Below are positions 41,688-52,000 of a DNA stretch of 64,000 nt, in pieces; position 1 is the first letter of the stretch; every line of letters starts with the position of its first letter. Below the pieces are notes generated by a model, which was not told the DNA's origin, did no database searches, and saw only the letters and a list, made by a program, of their open reading frames with translations. The DNA is taken from contig NZ_JAFY01000002.1 in NCBI RefSeq assembly GCF_000526375.1, positions 124,001 through 188,000 on the forward strand, in the 5' to 3' direction. The stretch is from Aminiphilus circumscriptus DSM 16581. GTDB lineage: Bacteria; Synergistota; Synergistia; Synergistales; Aminiphilaceae. Both the position numbers and the translations under genes were made by a program.

Positions 41688-42908
41688 ATGTCCGTCAGTG
41701 AAAACATTATGCGCCTGGCCCGAGAACATGATTTCCGCATCCGCGAAGACCGAAGAGTCATTCACCGCCGTCCCGGTGTCGGCATGGAAGTGGAGGAGAC
41801 CGCCTCCTTCGTCGCGAAAACATTGGAGGAGATAGGTCTCGACGTGCGCAGGGGCGTCGGAGGGACCGGAGTCGTCGCCCTTCTCGAAGGACGTGAGGCA
41901 GGCCCCGTCGTCGGCCTCAGAGCCGACATGGACGCCTTGCAGATCCAGGAACAGACGGGACTTCCCTTCGCCTCCGAGATCCCGGGAATCATGCATGCCT
42001 GCGGTCACGATGCGCACACGGCGATGCTTCTCGGAGCGGCTCGGGTCCTTTCGGCGCTGAAGGGAACGATCCGCGGCGCGGTCAAATTCGTCTTCCAACC
42101 CGCCGAAGAGTGCGCACCCACCGGAGGGGCTCCGGCGATGATCGCCGACGGCGTTCTGGAAAATCCCACGGTGGATGCCATGGTCGCCCTTCATGTCTGG
42201 CCCGATCTTCCCACAGGGAAAGTGGGTATCAAGACCGGCCCCATCATGGGCGCCTCGGACCGCCTCGACCTGATCGTCCGTGGACGCAGCGCCCACGGCT
42301 CCACCCCGGAGCAGGGAGTGGACGCCGTCGTCGTTGCCGCTCAGGTGATCACGGCGCTGCAGACCGTGGTCTCCCGCTCCGTGAACGCCACGGAGGCAGT
42401 CGTTTTGACCTTCGGGACCGTCCACGGAGGCTACCGGTACAACGTTCTGGCCGACGAGGTTCGGCTCGAAGGAACCCTCCGCACTCTGAACCCAAACATC
42501 CGGGATGTTCTTCCGGGGAAAATAGACGCTCTCGCACGAGGGATCTGCCGGGGAATGGGAGGTGACTGCGAAATGCATTACGAAAGAGGATACGCCCCCA
42601 CGATCAATCATCCCGAAACAGTCTCCGTCGTCCGGGAAAGTATCGCGAACATTCTCGGAGAGAGGGGCATTCTGGAGATCGAAAAACCCACCCTTGGAGG
42701 AGAGGACTTTTCCTTCTTCGCTTCCAGGGTTCCTTCCGTCTTTCTCTGGCTGGGATGCCGCCCCGAGGGAATCGCACCGGAGGACTTCCCGCCTCTGCAC
42801 AATCCGCGTTTCACCCCCGACGAAAGCTGTTTTTCCATCGGGGCTGCCGTCCTCGCCCAGGCGGCATGGGATCTTCTGAAAAAGCTCGGAGGAGGCATAT
42901 CCGCATGA
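41688..42908 (+). CDS. M20 amidohydrolase 1
   Basis: 406-aa metal-dependent amidohydrolase of the hippurate/N-acyl amino acid (amhX/HipO) type. Metal and catalytic marks: LRADMDALQIQE, HACGHDAHTAML, and FVFQPAEECAPTGG; a dimerisation domain carries GRSAHGSTPEQG. It removes an acyl or aryl group from an amino acid or peptide in the cytoplasm. Two Cys-rich positions (CGHD and EECAPT) coordinate metal in this family. Start ATG 41688 has AAGGAG 11 nt upstream; earlier in-frame starts lie inside iclR. The next gene overlaps by ATGA. Confidence 0.9.
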   Translation: MSVSENIMRLAREHDFRIREDRRVIHRRPGVGMEVEETASFVAKTLEEIGLDVRRGVGGTGVVALLEGREAGPVVGLRADMDALQIQEQTGLPFASEIPGIMHACGHDAHTAMLLGAARVLSALKGTIRGAVKFVFQPAEECAPTGGAPAMIADGVLENPTVDAMVALHVWPDLPTGKVGIKTGPIMGASDRLDLIVRGRSAHGSTPEQGVDAVVVAAQVITALQTVVSRSVNATEAVVLTFGTVHGGYRYNVLADEVRLEGTLRTLNPNIRDVLPGKIDALARGICRGMGGDCEMHYERGYAPTINHPETVSVVRESIANILGERGILEIEKPTLGGEDFSFFASRVPSVFLWLGCRPEGIAPEDFPPLHNPRFTPDESCFSIGAAVLAQAAWDLLKKLGGGISA

Positions 42909-44191
42909 AAAGTCGCCCGACGGACTTTCGCGAAGAACTCATCCGCCTCCGGCGCGAACTGCACCGCCACGCCGAAAAGGGGTGGGAGGAGTTCTGGACC
43001 AGCGCCTTCGTCGCCTCGAAGCTCGACGCGCTGGGGTTCACGGTTCTTCTGGGCGAGGACGTGATCGCACCCGAGGCCGCCATGGGGCGCCCCTCTCCGG
43101 AAGAACTCGAGAAGGCCCGGACGCGGGCTCTGGGATGGGGGGCTTCTCCCTCTCTTCTGGAAAAAATTGGGCTTTTTACCGGCGTTGTGGGAATTCTGAA
43201 GGCGGATTGTCCCGGTCCCGTGACGGCTTTCCGGTTCGACATGGACGCCGTCGAAGTGGGCGAGAGCAGAGACCCGGAGCATCGCCCACTTCGGGAGGGC
43301 TTTGCAGCCCTCGACGAGGGCGTTGCCCACGCCTGCGGCCACGACGGCCATACCGCCATCGGGCTCGTCCTGGCCCGATGGATCAGCGAAAATCGACGAC
43401 TCCTCCGGGGGACTTTCAAACTCCTTTTTCAGCCCGCCGAAGAAGGAGTCCGCGGCGGAAAATCCATGACCGAAAAGGGGCTTCTCGATGACGTGGATGT
43501 CCTTCTGGGCCTTCATCTCGGAGTGGGCATGCCCTCGGGGACAGTCGGAGCCGGATGCAGCGATTTTCTCTGCACCACCAAGATCGACGCCGTCTTCACG
43601 GGAGTCGCCGCACACGCGGGAGGCGCTCCCAACGAGGGACGAAACGCACTGCTCGCCGCAGCGTCGGCGGTCCTCGGGCTTCACGCCATTGCCCCGCACC
43701 GCGACGGCGCCAGCAGAATCAATGTCGGTGTTCTTCAGGGAGGAACAGGACGCAATGTGATCCCCCCCAGGGCGGAGCTGAAACTGGAGACCCGCGGCGC
43801 GACCGCGGAGATCGACGGCTACGTTCGGACCCGGGCTATGGACATCCTGAGAGGTGCGGCCATCAGCCAGGGAGTGGAGCTGGAAACCCGTCTGGCGGGA
43901 GGAGCGGTCAGCGCCGCAAGCGATTCGGAACTCGTCGATCTCGTTGCGGCAAAAGCCCTTGGCATCGAGGGCATCCGCCGGATTGAGCGGGAGGGCCACA
44001 TTTCGGGGAGCGAGGACATCTCCTGGATGATGCAAAGGGTGCACGAGAGAGGAGGACGTTCCTGCTATTTCATTCTCGGCGCCGACACGACGGCGGGCCA
44101 CCACAACGAGCGTTTTGACTTCGACGAGGAGGTCCTCGGTCCCGGCGTGGCTCTTTTAAAGGAGTTGACCCTCGACATAGCGGGGCGCTGA
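42905..44191 (+). CDS. M20 amidohydrolase 2, AbgA-like
   Basis: 428-aa M20 peptidase. Marks: FRFDMDAVEVGE, HACGHDGHTAIG, LLFQPAEEGVRGG, then AAHAGGAPNEGRNALLAAAS. The sequence and its pairing with an AbgT transporter suggest p-aminobenzoyl-glutamate hydrolase-like activity, as in AbgA, which frees aminobenzoate and glutamate from folate breakdown products. Whether 1 and 2 form a heterodimer, as AbgA and AbgB do, is an inference. It overlaps hydrolase 1 by 4 bp (ATGA). Confidence 0.85.
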   Translation: MKSRPTDFREELIRLRRELHRHAEKGWEEFWTSAFVASKLDALGFTVLLGEDVIAPEAAMGRPSPEELEKARTRALGWGASPSLLEKIGLFTGVVGILKADCPGPVTAFRFDMDAVEVGESRDPEHRPLREGFAALDEGVAHACGHDGHTAIGLVLARWISENRRLLRGTFKLLFQPAEEGVRGGKSMTEKGLLDDVDVLLGLHLGVGMPSGTVGAGCSDFLCTTKIDAVFTGVAAHAGGAPNEGRNALLAAASAVLGLHAIAPHRDGASRINVGVLQGGTGRNVIPPRAELKLETRGATAEIDGYVRTRAMDILRGAAISQGVELETRLAGGAVSAASDSELVDLVAAKALGIEGIRRIEREGHISGSEDISWMMQRVHERGGRSCYFILGADTTAGHHNERFDFDEEVLGPGVALLKELTLDIAGR

Positions 44192-44326
44192 ACGTCGTTT
44201 TTTCCGCAAGGAGGTGGTTTCCGACACGCAACGCACCTGCGAGATCAGGACGGTTTTCCGAAGTTTCGCACACTGCCTTTTTTACTCTCTGTCTCTTATT
44301 GTATTCCAACAAGGAGGAGGATCAGT

Positions 44327-45910
44327 ATGTCCAAGAACACGGATTCGAACAGGACCCCACAAGGTGGGGCCTTCGGGCGCTTCATCCGCGGCATCGAAGT
44401 GGTGGGAAACAAGCTGCCCCATCCCTTCTGGCTCTTTGTCCTTCTCGCCCTGACGGTGGTCGTTCTTTCGGCCTTTCTCGCCGCGTCAGGCACGTCCGTC
44501 ACGTACATGGCTGCTTCGCAAAAGGTTGGGGAACTTCCCAAGGAAGTGACGGTCCCCGTCAAAAACCTCCTGAGCTACGAAGCCATGAGACCCTTTTTCG
44601 CCGACTTCGTCAAAACCTACATTTCCTTCGCACCCCTCGGACTGATCATGGTCATGATGCTCGGCATCGGCCTGGTGGAGCAGACGGGTTTCATCTCCGC
44701 CCTGATGCGGAAGACCATCCTGGGAGCGCCTCCGTACATGGTGACCGCCGTTCTCGCCCTGGTGGGCATCAACGCCAACCTCGCCTCCGACGCGGGCATC
44801 ATCTTCACCCCCGCCATCGGCGGAGCGGTCTTCAAAGCCCTGGGGCGCAATCCCGCCGTGGGGATCATCGCGGGATTCGCCGCGGCCTGCGGAGGATTCA
44901 CGGCCAACTTCTTCGTCGCGGGAACGGACGCCCTTTTGGCGGGGATCACCGAATCGGCCGCCAAGGGAATGAACATTGTGGCCCCCACCCATCCCCTCAT
45001 CAACTGGTTCTTCCTCTTCGCCTCCACCATAACGGTCACCCTGGTCACAACCGTCGTGACCGAAAAGTTCATCGTTCCCATGTTGGGAGACGAAGGCGCA
45101 TCCCGAGATTCTTCCGCGCTCGCAGAACATGTCGTCACCAATGAGGAGAAAAGAGGACTCCGCTGGTCCCTCTGGGCAGGGCTGGGAACAATCGTCCTCC
45201 TTCTTGTTCTGACCGTTCCTCAAGGGGCCTTTTTCCGCGCCGACGATGGAAGCCTTTTGCCCAGGTCGCCACTCCTTTCCAGCGTGGTGCCCATCCTTTT
45301 CTTCCTCTTCTTCTTCGTCGGCATCGCCTACGGCTTCGGATCCGGAACGCTCAAAACCGCCTCGGACGTTCCCAAGCTGATGCAGAACGGGCTTCAGGGA
45401 AGTCTCAGCTTCCTGGTCATCGCCCTTCCCGCGTCCATGTTCATCCAGCTCTTCAACACCAGCAACCTCACCACCATCCTGGCCGTCAAGGGAGCGGAGG
45501 CTCTCGAAGCCCTCAATCTGGGCGGAATCCCCCTGCTGCTCCTCTTCATCCTCCTCTGCGGCACGCTGAACCTTTTCATGATCAGCGGTTCCGCCAAGTG
45601 GTTGATTCTCGCTCCCATCTTCGTCCCCATGTTTTCCATGGTGGGCTTTTCTCCTGCCCTCACCCAGGTCGCCTACCGGATAGGGGACTCGAGCACGAAC
45701 ATCATCTCCCCCCTTTCCTATTACATTCCGGTCGTCATCGGCCTTCTGGAACAGTACCGGCGGGAGGGCGACGCCCCGGTCGGAATAGGAACCGTCCTCT
45801 CTCTGGAACTCCCCTATTCTTTGGCGTTCCTGGTCTGTTTCTCTCTTCAGCTCATTCTCTGGTACGTGTTGAATCTTCCCTTGGGACCCGGTGCGGGAAT
45901 GTTCATGTAA
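44327..45910 (+). CDS. abgT: AbgT-family transporter
   Basis: 527-aa membrane protein with about 12 helices, the AbgT family size. It shows GVVEQTGFISALMRKTILGAP-like first repeat (LVEQTGFISALMRKT), NANLASDAGIIFTPAIGGAV and the matching second repeat (GTLNLFMISGSAKWLILAPI). Imports p-aminobenzoyl-glutamate or, in some members, exports sulfonamides. GGAGGAGGATC precedes ATG 44327. Last gene of the iclR-M20-M20-abgT unit. Family is firm; direction and substrate are inferred. Confidence 0.92.
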   Translation: MSKNTDSNRTPQGGAFGRFIRGIEVVGNKLPHPFWLFVLLALTVVVLSAFLAASGTSVTYMAASQKVGELPKEVTVPVKNLLSYEAMRPFFADFVKTYISFAPLGLIMVMMLGIGLVEQTGFISALMRKTILGAPPYMVTAVLALVGINANLASDAGIIFTPAIGGAVFKALGRNPAVGIIAGFAAACGGFTANFFVAGTDALLAGITESAAKGMNIVAPTHPLINWFFLFASTITVTLVTTVVTEKFIVPMLGDEGASRDSSALAEHVVTNEEKRGLRWSLWAGLGTIVLLLVLTVPQGAFFRADDGSLLPRSPLLSSVVPILFFLFFFVGIAYGFGSGTLKTASDVPKLMQNGLQGSLSFLVIALPASMFIQLFNTSNLTTILAVKGAEALEALNLGGIPLLLLFILLCGTLNLFMISGSAKWLILAPIFVPMFSMVGFSPALTQVAYRIGDSSTNIISPLSYYIPVVIGLLEQYRREGDAPVGIGTVLSLELPYSLAFLVCFSLQLILWYVLNLPLGPGAGMFM

Positions 45911-45946
45911 GACAACCCGATTCCACGCGAAGGAAGAAAATCGCCG

Positions 45947-45975
45947 GAGAGGCAGCCCCGGAAGGGCTGCCTCTC
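45947..45975 (+). terminator. hairpin after abgT
   Basis: Perfect 12-bp stem GAGAGGCAGCCC / GGGCTGCCTCTC with a 5-nt loop, 37 bp after the stop codon. No clear T-run follows, so termination may be inefficient. Confidence 0.6.
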
Positions 45976-46179
45976 GTTCATCCCGAGACAAACCGTCTTT
46001 TCCGCCATCGCTTCCTCTTTTTTCACAACCCTGTCCAGAACCGCCGCTTTGCCGCTTCCTTCAGGCTCAAGAAGCACCCGCCCCTCCTCATCCGCAGAGA
46101 AGGACAGATGGCATTTTCCCTGTTCCGTTCCAGGTACGGACATTATCACTGTCTCGTAACACAATTTTTGCACGCACCC

Positions 46180-46208
46180 TTGCCCCTTTTTCCGAGAAGA
46201 GCTATGAT
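46180..46208 (+). promoter_or_regulatory. sigma-70-type promoter of corA
   Basis: TTGCCC (46180-46185), 17 bp, TATGAT (46203-46208). A start near 46215 leaves a leader of about 350 nt before corA. Confidence 0.6.
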
Positions 46209-46285
46209 GGACACGGCGAAAAGTTCTTCGCATTTTTTGTGTGCTTTTCAGGGGCGTATACGCCCAAAAGGAGTGACATCCCGTT

Positions 46286-46348
46286 ATGGAAGGCGACAGT
46301 TCGAGTAAACCTCTGCATTGCCGCTTTACGAACCGTACTTCGCACTGA
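46286..46348 (+). CDS. possible 20-codon leader peptide upstream of corA
   Basis: MEGDSSSKPLHCRFTNRTSH, ATG at 46286 with AAAAGGAG 12 nt upstream. It lies in the leader of corA, between promoter and hairpin. Leader peptides control corA in some enterobacteria; here this is only a possibility. Confidence 0.3.
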   Translation: MEGDSSSKPLHCRFTNRTSH

Positions 46349-46365
46349 CGCCGCACGGACGTACT

Positions 46366-46398
46366 CTTTCCCGGTCCGGCGGCGCCGGATCGGGAAAG
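46366..46398 (+). promoter_or_regulatory. structured hairpin in the corA leader
   Basis: CTTTCCCGG...TCGGGAAAG: a 15-bp stem with a single G-U pair and a GGC loop, followed by GGATTCTTTCT. It sits 166 nt before the corA start codon. It could be a transcription attenuator or part of a Mg2+-sensing leader; the T-rich tail is weak. Confidence 0.5.
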
Positions 46399-46564
46399 GG
46401 ATTCTTTCTCCGCCCGTACACTGCGGGCTCTTTGCAGCACCCCCCTTTCTCCGGTCCCCGATACAGTTCCATCAATCTCATATCGAAACAGCCGTTCGTC
46501 TTCTGCGCAGCGGGACATTTTGTCTGTGTTTCCCAGAGGGTGAACGGAAAAGGGGGGAGCCGTC

Positions 46565-47512
46565 ATGATCACCATTTTCAAGACCGAAGACCGGGGTATC
46601 CGCCAGCTCGATTTTCCTGCCGTGGAACCCGGCTGCTGGATCAACGCCGCCGCACCCACGGCGGAGGAACTCGCCGCGCTTTCCGCCGTGGCGGGAATTC
46701 CCGTGGATTTTCTCTCCGCGGCGCTCGACCCGGAGGAAACATCCCACATCGAATCCGACGAGAACATTCTCCTGGTCATCATCAACGTCGCCAAGGCGGC
46801 GGGAAGCCACGACTTCGACACGGTCCCCCTCGGGGTGATCCTCACGCCGGACTTCATCGTCACGGTCTGTCTGGAACAGGGAGAGATCCTGCCCAGAAGC
46901 GTGGTCTCCATGAACGGTTTCTGCACCTACAAGCGGACCCGCTTTCTGTTGCAGATCCTCTACAAGACGGCCACCCAGTTCCTGAAATATCTGCGACAGA
47001 TCAACCGCCGCTCCGACGAGATCGAGGCGCACCTGCGCAAGTCCATGCGCAACGAGGAACTCTACCAGCTCTTCGACCTGGAAAAGGGGCTCACCTACTT
47101 CACCGCCGCCCTTCGGTCCAACCGCATGGTGGTGGACAAACTGCTGCGTCTCTTCCAGAACGGCCAGATGCGGGAGACGGTGAAGATCCGCGAGGAGGAC
47201 GAGGACCTGCTTCAGGACGTGCAGGTCGAATACAACCAGGCCTTCGAGATGGTGCAGATGTACGGCAACGTGTTGGCGGGCATGATGGACGCCTTCGCCT
47301 CCATCATCTCCAACAACCTGAACATGGTGATGAAGTTCCTCACCTCCGTGACCATCATCCTCGCGGTACCCACGGCCATCGCGAGCTTCTGGGGCATGAA
47401 CGTCCCCGTTCCCTTTCAGGAATCGCCCAACGGCTTCGCCGTCGTGACTCTCCTCTCCCTTGGAGTGTCCGCCCTGTCCGCCCTCTGGCTCTGGCGAAAG
47501 CGCCTGCTCTGA
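46565..47512 (+). CDS. corA: CorA-type magnesium transporter
   Basis: 315-aa protein. The N-terminal cytoplasmic domain is mixed alpha/beta (WINAAAPTAEELAALSAV) and the long stalk helices fill 150-250. The two C-terminal helices (about 255-275 and 290-310) flank the signature GMN in FWGMNVPVPF. Mg2+ (also Co2+, Ni2+) uptake through a pentameric pore. Rule-of-thumb length is met. GGGGGGA-type SD precedes ATG 46565 and a strong terminator follows. The long leader with a hairpin suggests regulation of its expression. Confidence 0.93.
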   Translation: MITIFKTEDRGIRQLDFPAVEPGCWINAAAPTAEELAALSAVAGIPVDFLSAALDPEETSHIESDENILLVIINVAKAAGSHDFDTVPLGVILTPDFIVTVCLEQGEILPRSVVSMNGFCTYKRTRFLLQILYKTATQFLKYLRQINRRSDEIEAHLRKSMRNEELYQLFDLEKGLTYFTAALRSNRMVVDKLLRLFQNGQMRETVKIREEDEDLLQDVQVEYNQAFEMVQMYGNVLAGMMDAFASIISNNLNMVMKFLTSVTIILAVPTAIASFWGMNVPVPFQESPNGFAVVTLLSLGVSALSALWLWRKRLL

Positions 47513-47529
47513 AAGAACGCGCCTCCGAC

Positions 47530-47551
47530 GGCCCCCTCCGGGGGCCTTTTT
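47530..47551 (+). terminator. rho-independent terminator of corA
   Basis: 7-bp GC stem GGCCCCC / GGGGGCC with a 3-nt loop and a run of five T (47547-47551). Confidence 0.85.
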
Positions 47552-47621
47552 CGTGCACGTCGAGAGGCGCTTTTCTTCGCACAATTCCGTAACACCCGCC
47601 GAAATCCTTCTCTTTCTGGGC

Positions 47622-47627
47622 TATAAT
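47622..47627 (+). promoter_or_regulatory. -10 box of the CorC-like gene
   Basis: TATAAT at 47622-47627; the -35 region at the right distance (CCGAAA, 47599-47604) is poor. A start near 47634 gives a 40-nt leader to the ATG at 47674. Confidence 0.45.
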
Positions 47628-47673
47628 GGAGCGATACGAAAACGGAACATCACTTCGACTCGGGAGGACCGTC

Positions 47674-48966
47674 ATGGCAGGCTCCGGCATTTTCACGCTT
47701 CTGCTTCTCTTTCTCTTCCTCTTTCTCCTTTCGGCGTTCTTCGCCGCGGCGGAGATGGCCTATTCGAGCATCAACAAAATCCGGATGAAACGCTTCGTCG
47801 AAGAGGGACGCACCGGCGCCGGGCGGGCCATGCTCCTGCTGCAGGACTTCTCCCGCACCATCTCCACCATCCTCGTGGGGGGCAATATCGTGGACATTCT
47901 CATGACCGCCATCGCCTCCACCGTACTCGCCCTTCTCTTCGGCCCCATCGGGGCTCTCTACGCGACGGTGCTCATGACGGTGCTCATCATCCTCTTCGGC
48001 GAGGTGCTGCCCAAGTCCTACGTGAAGGACTGCTCCGAGTCCTTCGCTCTGGGCGCCGCACCGGTCCTGCGCTTTTTCGTGCGCCTCCTCCACCCCCTCA
48101 CCTGGTGCATCATGTCCTTCTCGGCCTTCCTCGGGCGATGGCGCTCCGCGGGGCAGCGCCCCCAGCCCAGCGTCACCCACGACGAACTGCTCCACATCCT
48201 GGAGACCATGGGAGAGGAGCAGGTGCTCCCCCAGGCGGAGCGGGAGCTCATCGAGAACGCGGTGAACTTCAACGAGCTGGAGGTCTGGGAGATCCAGACA
48301 CCCCGGGTGGACGTGTTCGCCCTCGACGTGGACGAGGAACCTCAGAGGGTGCGGGCGCTTTTGGTGAAAAACCAGTACTCCCGCGTTCCCGTCTACGAAG
48401 GCACGCTGGACAACATCATCGGCGTGCTTCACGTGAAGGACTACATGCGCCGGGTCTTTCAGCAGGAAGAGACGAACCTGCGCTCCGTCATCAAGCGCCC
48501 GGTCCTCCTCGCGGGAAGCGCGAGCCTCATGGACGCGCTGCGCATCTTCCGGGCCAACCGGACGCACATGGCCATCGTCCTCGACGAGTACGGCGGCACC
48601 TCGGGAATTCTCACCGTGGAGGACATTCTGGAGGAGCTGGTGGGAGAGATCCGGGACGAGCACGACGACATCAAGGAGTCTTTCACACAGCTTGAGGAGA
48701 ACGTCTATCTCGTGAGCGGCGATGTCTACCTGGAGGACATCTTCTACGAACACCTCAATTTGGACACCATGCCGGACAGCGAGGCCTCGACCCTCAGCGG
48801 CTGGCTCTACGAGCAGTTCAAGACCCTTCCCGAGCAGGGAGCCGCCGTCGCCTGGGGCGGATTCCTCTTCTCCGTCGCAAAGGTGGGAGGGCAGCGCATC
48901 CTGAAGGTCCGCATCGAGCGAAAACCCGTCGAAGAAGCCATCCCTTCACTGCCGCACCAGGAATAA
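47674..48966 (+). CDS. CorC/HlyC-type CNNM-CBS membrane protein
   Basis: 430-aa protein. Three to four helices of the CNNM (DUF21) domain (about 5-190) with FAAAEMAYSSIN and FGEVLPKSYVKD, a pair of CBS domains (about 205-330; QTPRVDVFALD, YSRVPVYEGTLDNIIGVLHVKD, LDEYGGTSGILTVEDILEELVGEI) and a CorC_HlyC transporter-associated domain at the end (about 345-425). Such proteins act in Mg2+/Co2+ homeostasis, and it follows corA, which fits. GGGAGG lies 6 nt before ATG 47674; the upstream in-frame start overlaps the -10 box and is rejected. Confidence 0.9.
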   Translation: MAGSGIFTLLLLFLFLFLLSAFFAAAEMAYSSINKIRMKRFVEEGRTGAGRAMLLLQDFSRTISTILVGGNIVDILMTAIASTVLALLFGPIGALYATVLMTVLIILFGEVLPKSYVKDCSESFALGAAPVLRFFVRLLHPLTWCIMSFSAFLGRWRSAGQRPQPSVTHDELLHILETMGEEQVLPQAERELIENAVNFNELEVWEIQTPRVDVFALDVDEEPQRVRALLVKNQYSRVPVYEGTLDNIIGVLHVKDYMRRVFQQEETNLRSVIKRPVLLAGSASLMDALRIFRANRTHMAIVLDEYGGTSGILTVEDILEELVGEIRDEHDDIKESFTQLEENVYLVSGDVYLEDIFYEHLNLDTMPDSEASTLSGWLYEQFKTLPEQGAAVAWGGFLFSVAKVGGQRILKVRIERKPVEEAIPSLPHQE

Positions 48967-49026
48967 GCTTTTTCACTGCGGCAACGCTCTTTTTTTCCGT
49001 CGGAACGGCGAGAACTTCCAGGCGGT

Positions 49027-52000
49027 TCAGTCGGTTGTCATCGCGGAAGACCCCCCGCTGCATCCGGGGCCGGAGAGTCCGCTCCGGCCTCCGGAAAGCG
49101 GAAAGACCCGGATCTGGGAGGCGATGCGCTCCTTGAGGGCCGCAACGTGGGAGATGACGCCGATGAGTTTGCCGTCCTGCCGCAATTCCGCGAGGGTCTG
49201 GAGGGCCGTGTCCAGGGCGTCCTCGTCCAGCGTGCCGAACCCCTCGTCGAGAAAGAGGGAGTCGATCCGGACGTTTCGGCTCGCCATGCGAGACAGGCCG
49301 AGAGCCAGGGCGAGGCTGACGAGAAAGCTCTCTCCTCCGGAGAGATTTCTCGTGGACCGTCGCTCCCCAACCTGGTAGGCGTCGATGACATCCAGCTCCA
49401 GAGGTTGCCCGTCGTTGCGGACCAGGAGATAGCGGTCGGTCATCTTCCGGAGCTGCCGGTTCGCGTGAGAAATGAGGATGTCGAAGGTGAGGCACTGGAC
49501 GAAGTTCCGGTACTTCTTCCCGTCCGCGGACCCGATGAGGTCGTGCAGGGCCTCGATGCGGAAGCACTCTTTCTCCTGCGCCTCCAGTGCCGCACGGCGG
49601 TCCCGGGCCATTTCCCTCGCGGTCTCGTTCTCCCTGAGCTTCTGCGCGATGCCGCCCAGTTCCTCCCGGAGGATTTTCACGTCCCGCCCCAGCTCCTCCA
49701 GCTCACGAAGGAGATCCTCCCGGGAGCGGTCGGTCGCCTCCCGGCGCTCCTCCTCCTCCAGCCGCTCCGCCTTCTCCCGTCTCCTCGCGTTCAGCGCGAC
49801 CCGCTCCTCCTCCAGCGCACGGGCCCGCCCCTGCAGTTCCTTCCGCTCCTCCTCGGGCAGAAGCGCCGCCAGGTAGGCGTCCTCGTCGGCAAAACCGGCT
49901 CCGTCGAGACGGCGGACAAAGGCGATCTCCCGGACCTGCAGCACTTTCTCCCGCTCCGCTATGGCGTTTTCCGTCTCGGCGATTTTGGTTCGCGTTCCGC
50001 CAAGCGCGTGCACCGCTTCGTCCGACCTGGCACGCACCGTGTCGAACTCCGCCGCCAGGGCCTTCAACGCCTCTCCGAGGCGGCGTTCCTCCGCGTCGGG
50101 ATCTCCGTCGCCGAAGCGCTCCCGCCGTTCCTCCTCCAGGACCTGCCGTTCCCGCAGAAGTTCGTCGCGATGCCGCCGCCGCTTCTCCACCTCCTCCACG
50201 GCCTGGCGAATCCGCTCCTTCCGCTGGTCGATCCGGAGTTCGAGGGAGGCGATCTCCTTCTCCAGTGCACCCTTTTCCTCCTGCCGGGCATTCCAGTGCA
50301 CCCGACGCTCCTCCAGGTCCCGGAGCACCGCCTCCCACTCCTCCGGATCGGACGCGAGATCGCCGATGCCGTAGGGCGCCAGGTCGCGAAGCACCCGCTG
50401 CCGCGCCTCGTCGAGCTGCACGGCGGCCTCCCGCGCCTCGGCCTCCGCCCGGACCGCCGTCTGCTCCGCCGATTCCTCGCGGTGTGCGGCGTCCCCGGCG
50501 AAGCGCTCCTCCAGGACAAGATTTTCCCGGGCCTTCTCCAGGCTCTCCCGCAGGGTGGCACACTGCTCGTCCGCCTCCTCGGCGGCCTGCACAACCCGGA
50601 AGGTCTCCTCAAACCGCTCCCGGATCTCCCGGGCAAGGCGCTCCAGCAGTGCCTCCGCTCCAGGTCCCTCCGGGCATTTTTCTTCCTTGGAGAGCGCAGT
50701 CCATTCCTCCCGAAGCCGGACCTCCTGCCGGGCGATTTCCTCGTCGCGTTCCCGCCGCCGTGTTTCCGCCTGCTCCAGGTCCTTCGACGCCTCCGCACGA
50801 GCGACCCGGAGATCCGCAAGAGTCCTCCCCGCGGCCTGAAGCTCGTTCCTGAGAGAGAGCAGCGCCGCGGCGGCCTCATCCGGAACGGGAACGACCCCCG
50901 CGGCGAAGGGGTGCTCCGTGGCGCCGCAGAGGGGACAGGGTTCACCCTTTCGCAGGCGATGCCGCTCCGTCTCGAAATCCGCGATCCGCCTCAGCGAGGC
51001 GAGTTGTTCCTCCAGCCGGGCCGACTCCGCTTCGAGCGCCGTCTGCCGTACCGACGCCGCCGCAATTTCCCCGTCGAGATCCCCGCAACGAGCTCGCGCC
51101 GCGTCCTCCAGAAGACGCAGCTCCATCGTCCGCCGACGCGCCTCTTCCAGGGCATGCAACGTTCCGACGACATCTTCGAGGAGGCGTCTTCGCTCTTTTT
51201 CCTCGTCGAGATCCTTTCTCCAGTCCGACATCCTGCGACCAGCGAGAAGGCTCTCCAGCGCATGCCGCGCTTCATCGAAAGCACCCCGGGCGGTCTCGTA
51301 CTCCGCCCTTCCCGTCACCAGGGTATCGTCCCGCTTTCGCCGGGCGGTTCGGGCCTCTTCCAGTTCCCGGGCAGCGGCCCGAAGTTTTTCCGTCCCCTCG
51401 CGGCCTTTTCCGTCCAGAGTGCGGAGCGCGTCGAACCGATCCCGGAGTACGGGAAATTCCTCCACGAGCTTCTCGTCCGCCGCACTTCGGGCAAGGTGAG
51501 AGCGAACCGCCTCAAGGGCGCCCTGCCGTTCTCCGAGAAGACGCCGTTCCATCCCGTCCCTGTCGCGAAGAGCGTCGAGGGCGGCTTCTCCCTCCGTCAG
51601 GGCCTCTTCGGCGGCACCGACGGGGCCTTCCTTGTCCCGGATCCGCAGGTCCAGGGCCTGCACGGCCCGAAGAAGCGGCACCGCCTCGGCCAGGGCCCTT
51701 CTGCCCGCGTCCAGCGTCTCGCCACTGCGCCGCTGTGCCTCGGCGGCGAGACGAACTTCCTCCTCCAGCGCCGGAAGTGTCTTCAGAGACGCTGCATGAA
51801 CGTCCCGGTCCCGCCGTTGCTCCTCCCGAAGAGATTTGAGGGCGGTGTGCTCCGGGGCGAGTTCCAGGGCATCCTCGGCGCGACGGAGTCGTTCCGCCTC
51901 GGGGTGAAACTGCTCCCGCTGGTCCAGCAGCGCTTTCTCCGCTTCGTCGATCATCCGCAACTCCGCCTCGAGGCGTGCCACTCCGTCCAGCCAGACGACG

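Larger units (their letters stand above)
45911..46564. other. 654-bp region between abgT and corA with long leader
   Basis: No sizeable gene. It contains the abgT hairpin, a promoter for corA (46180-46208), a 20-codon frame with its own GGAG (46286-46348) and a strong leader hairpin at 46366-46398. Confidence 0.6.

Noticed and set aside
44214-44453. Frame beginning at a GTG with AAGGAGG just before abgT
   Set aside because: The SD is good, but the frame runs into abgT in another frame and the peptide has no sense; likely chance or part of the leader.
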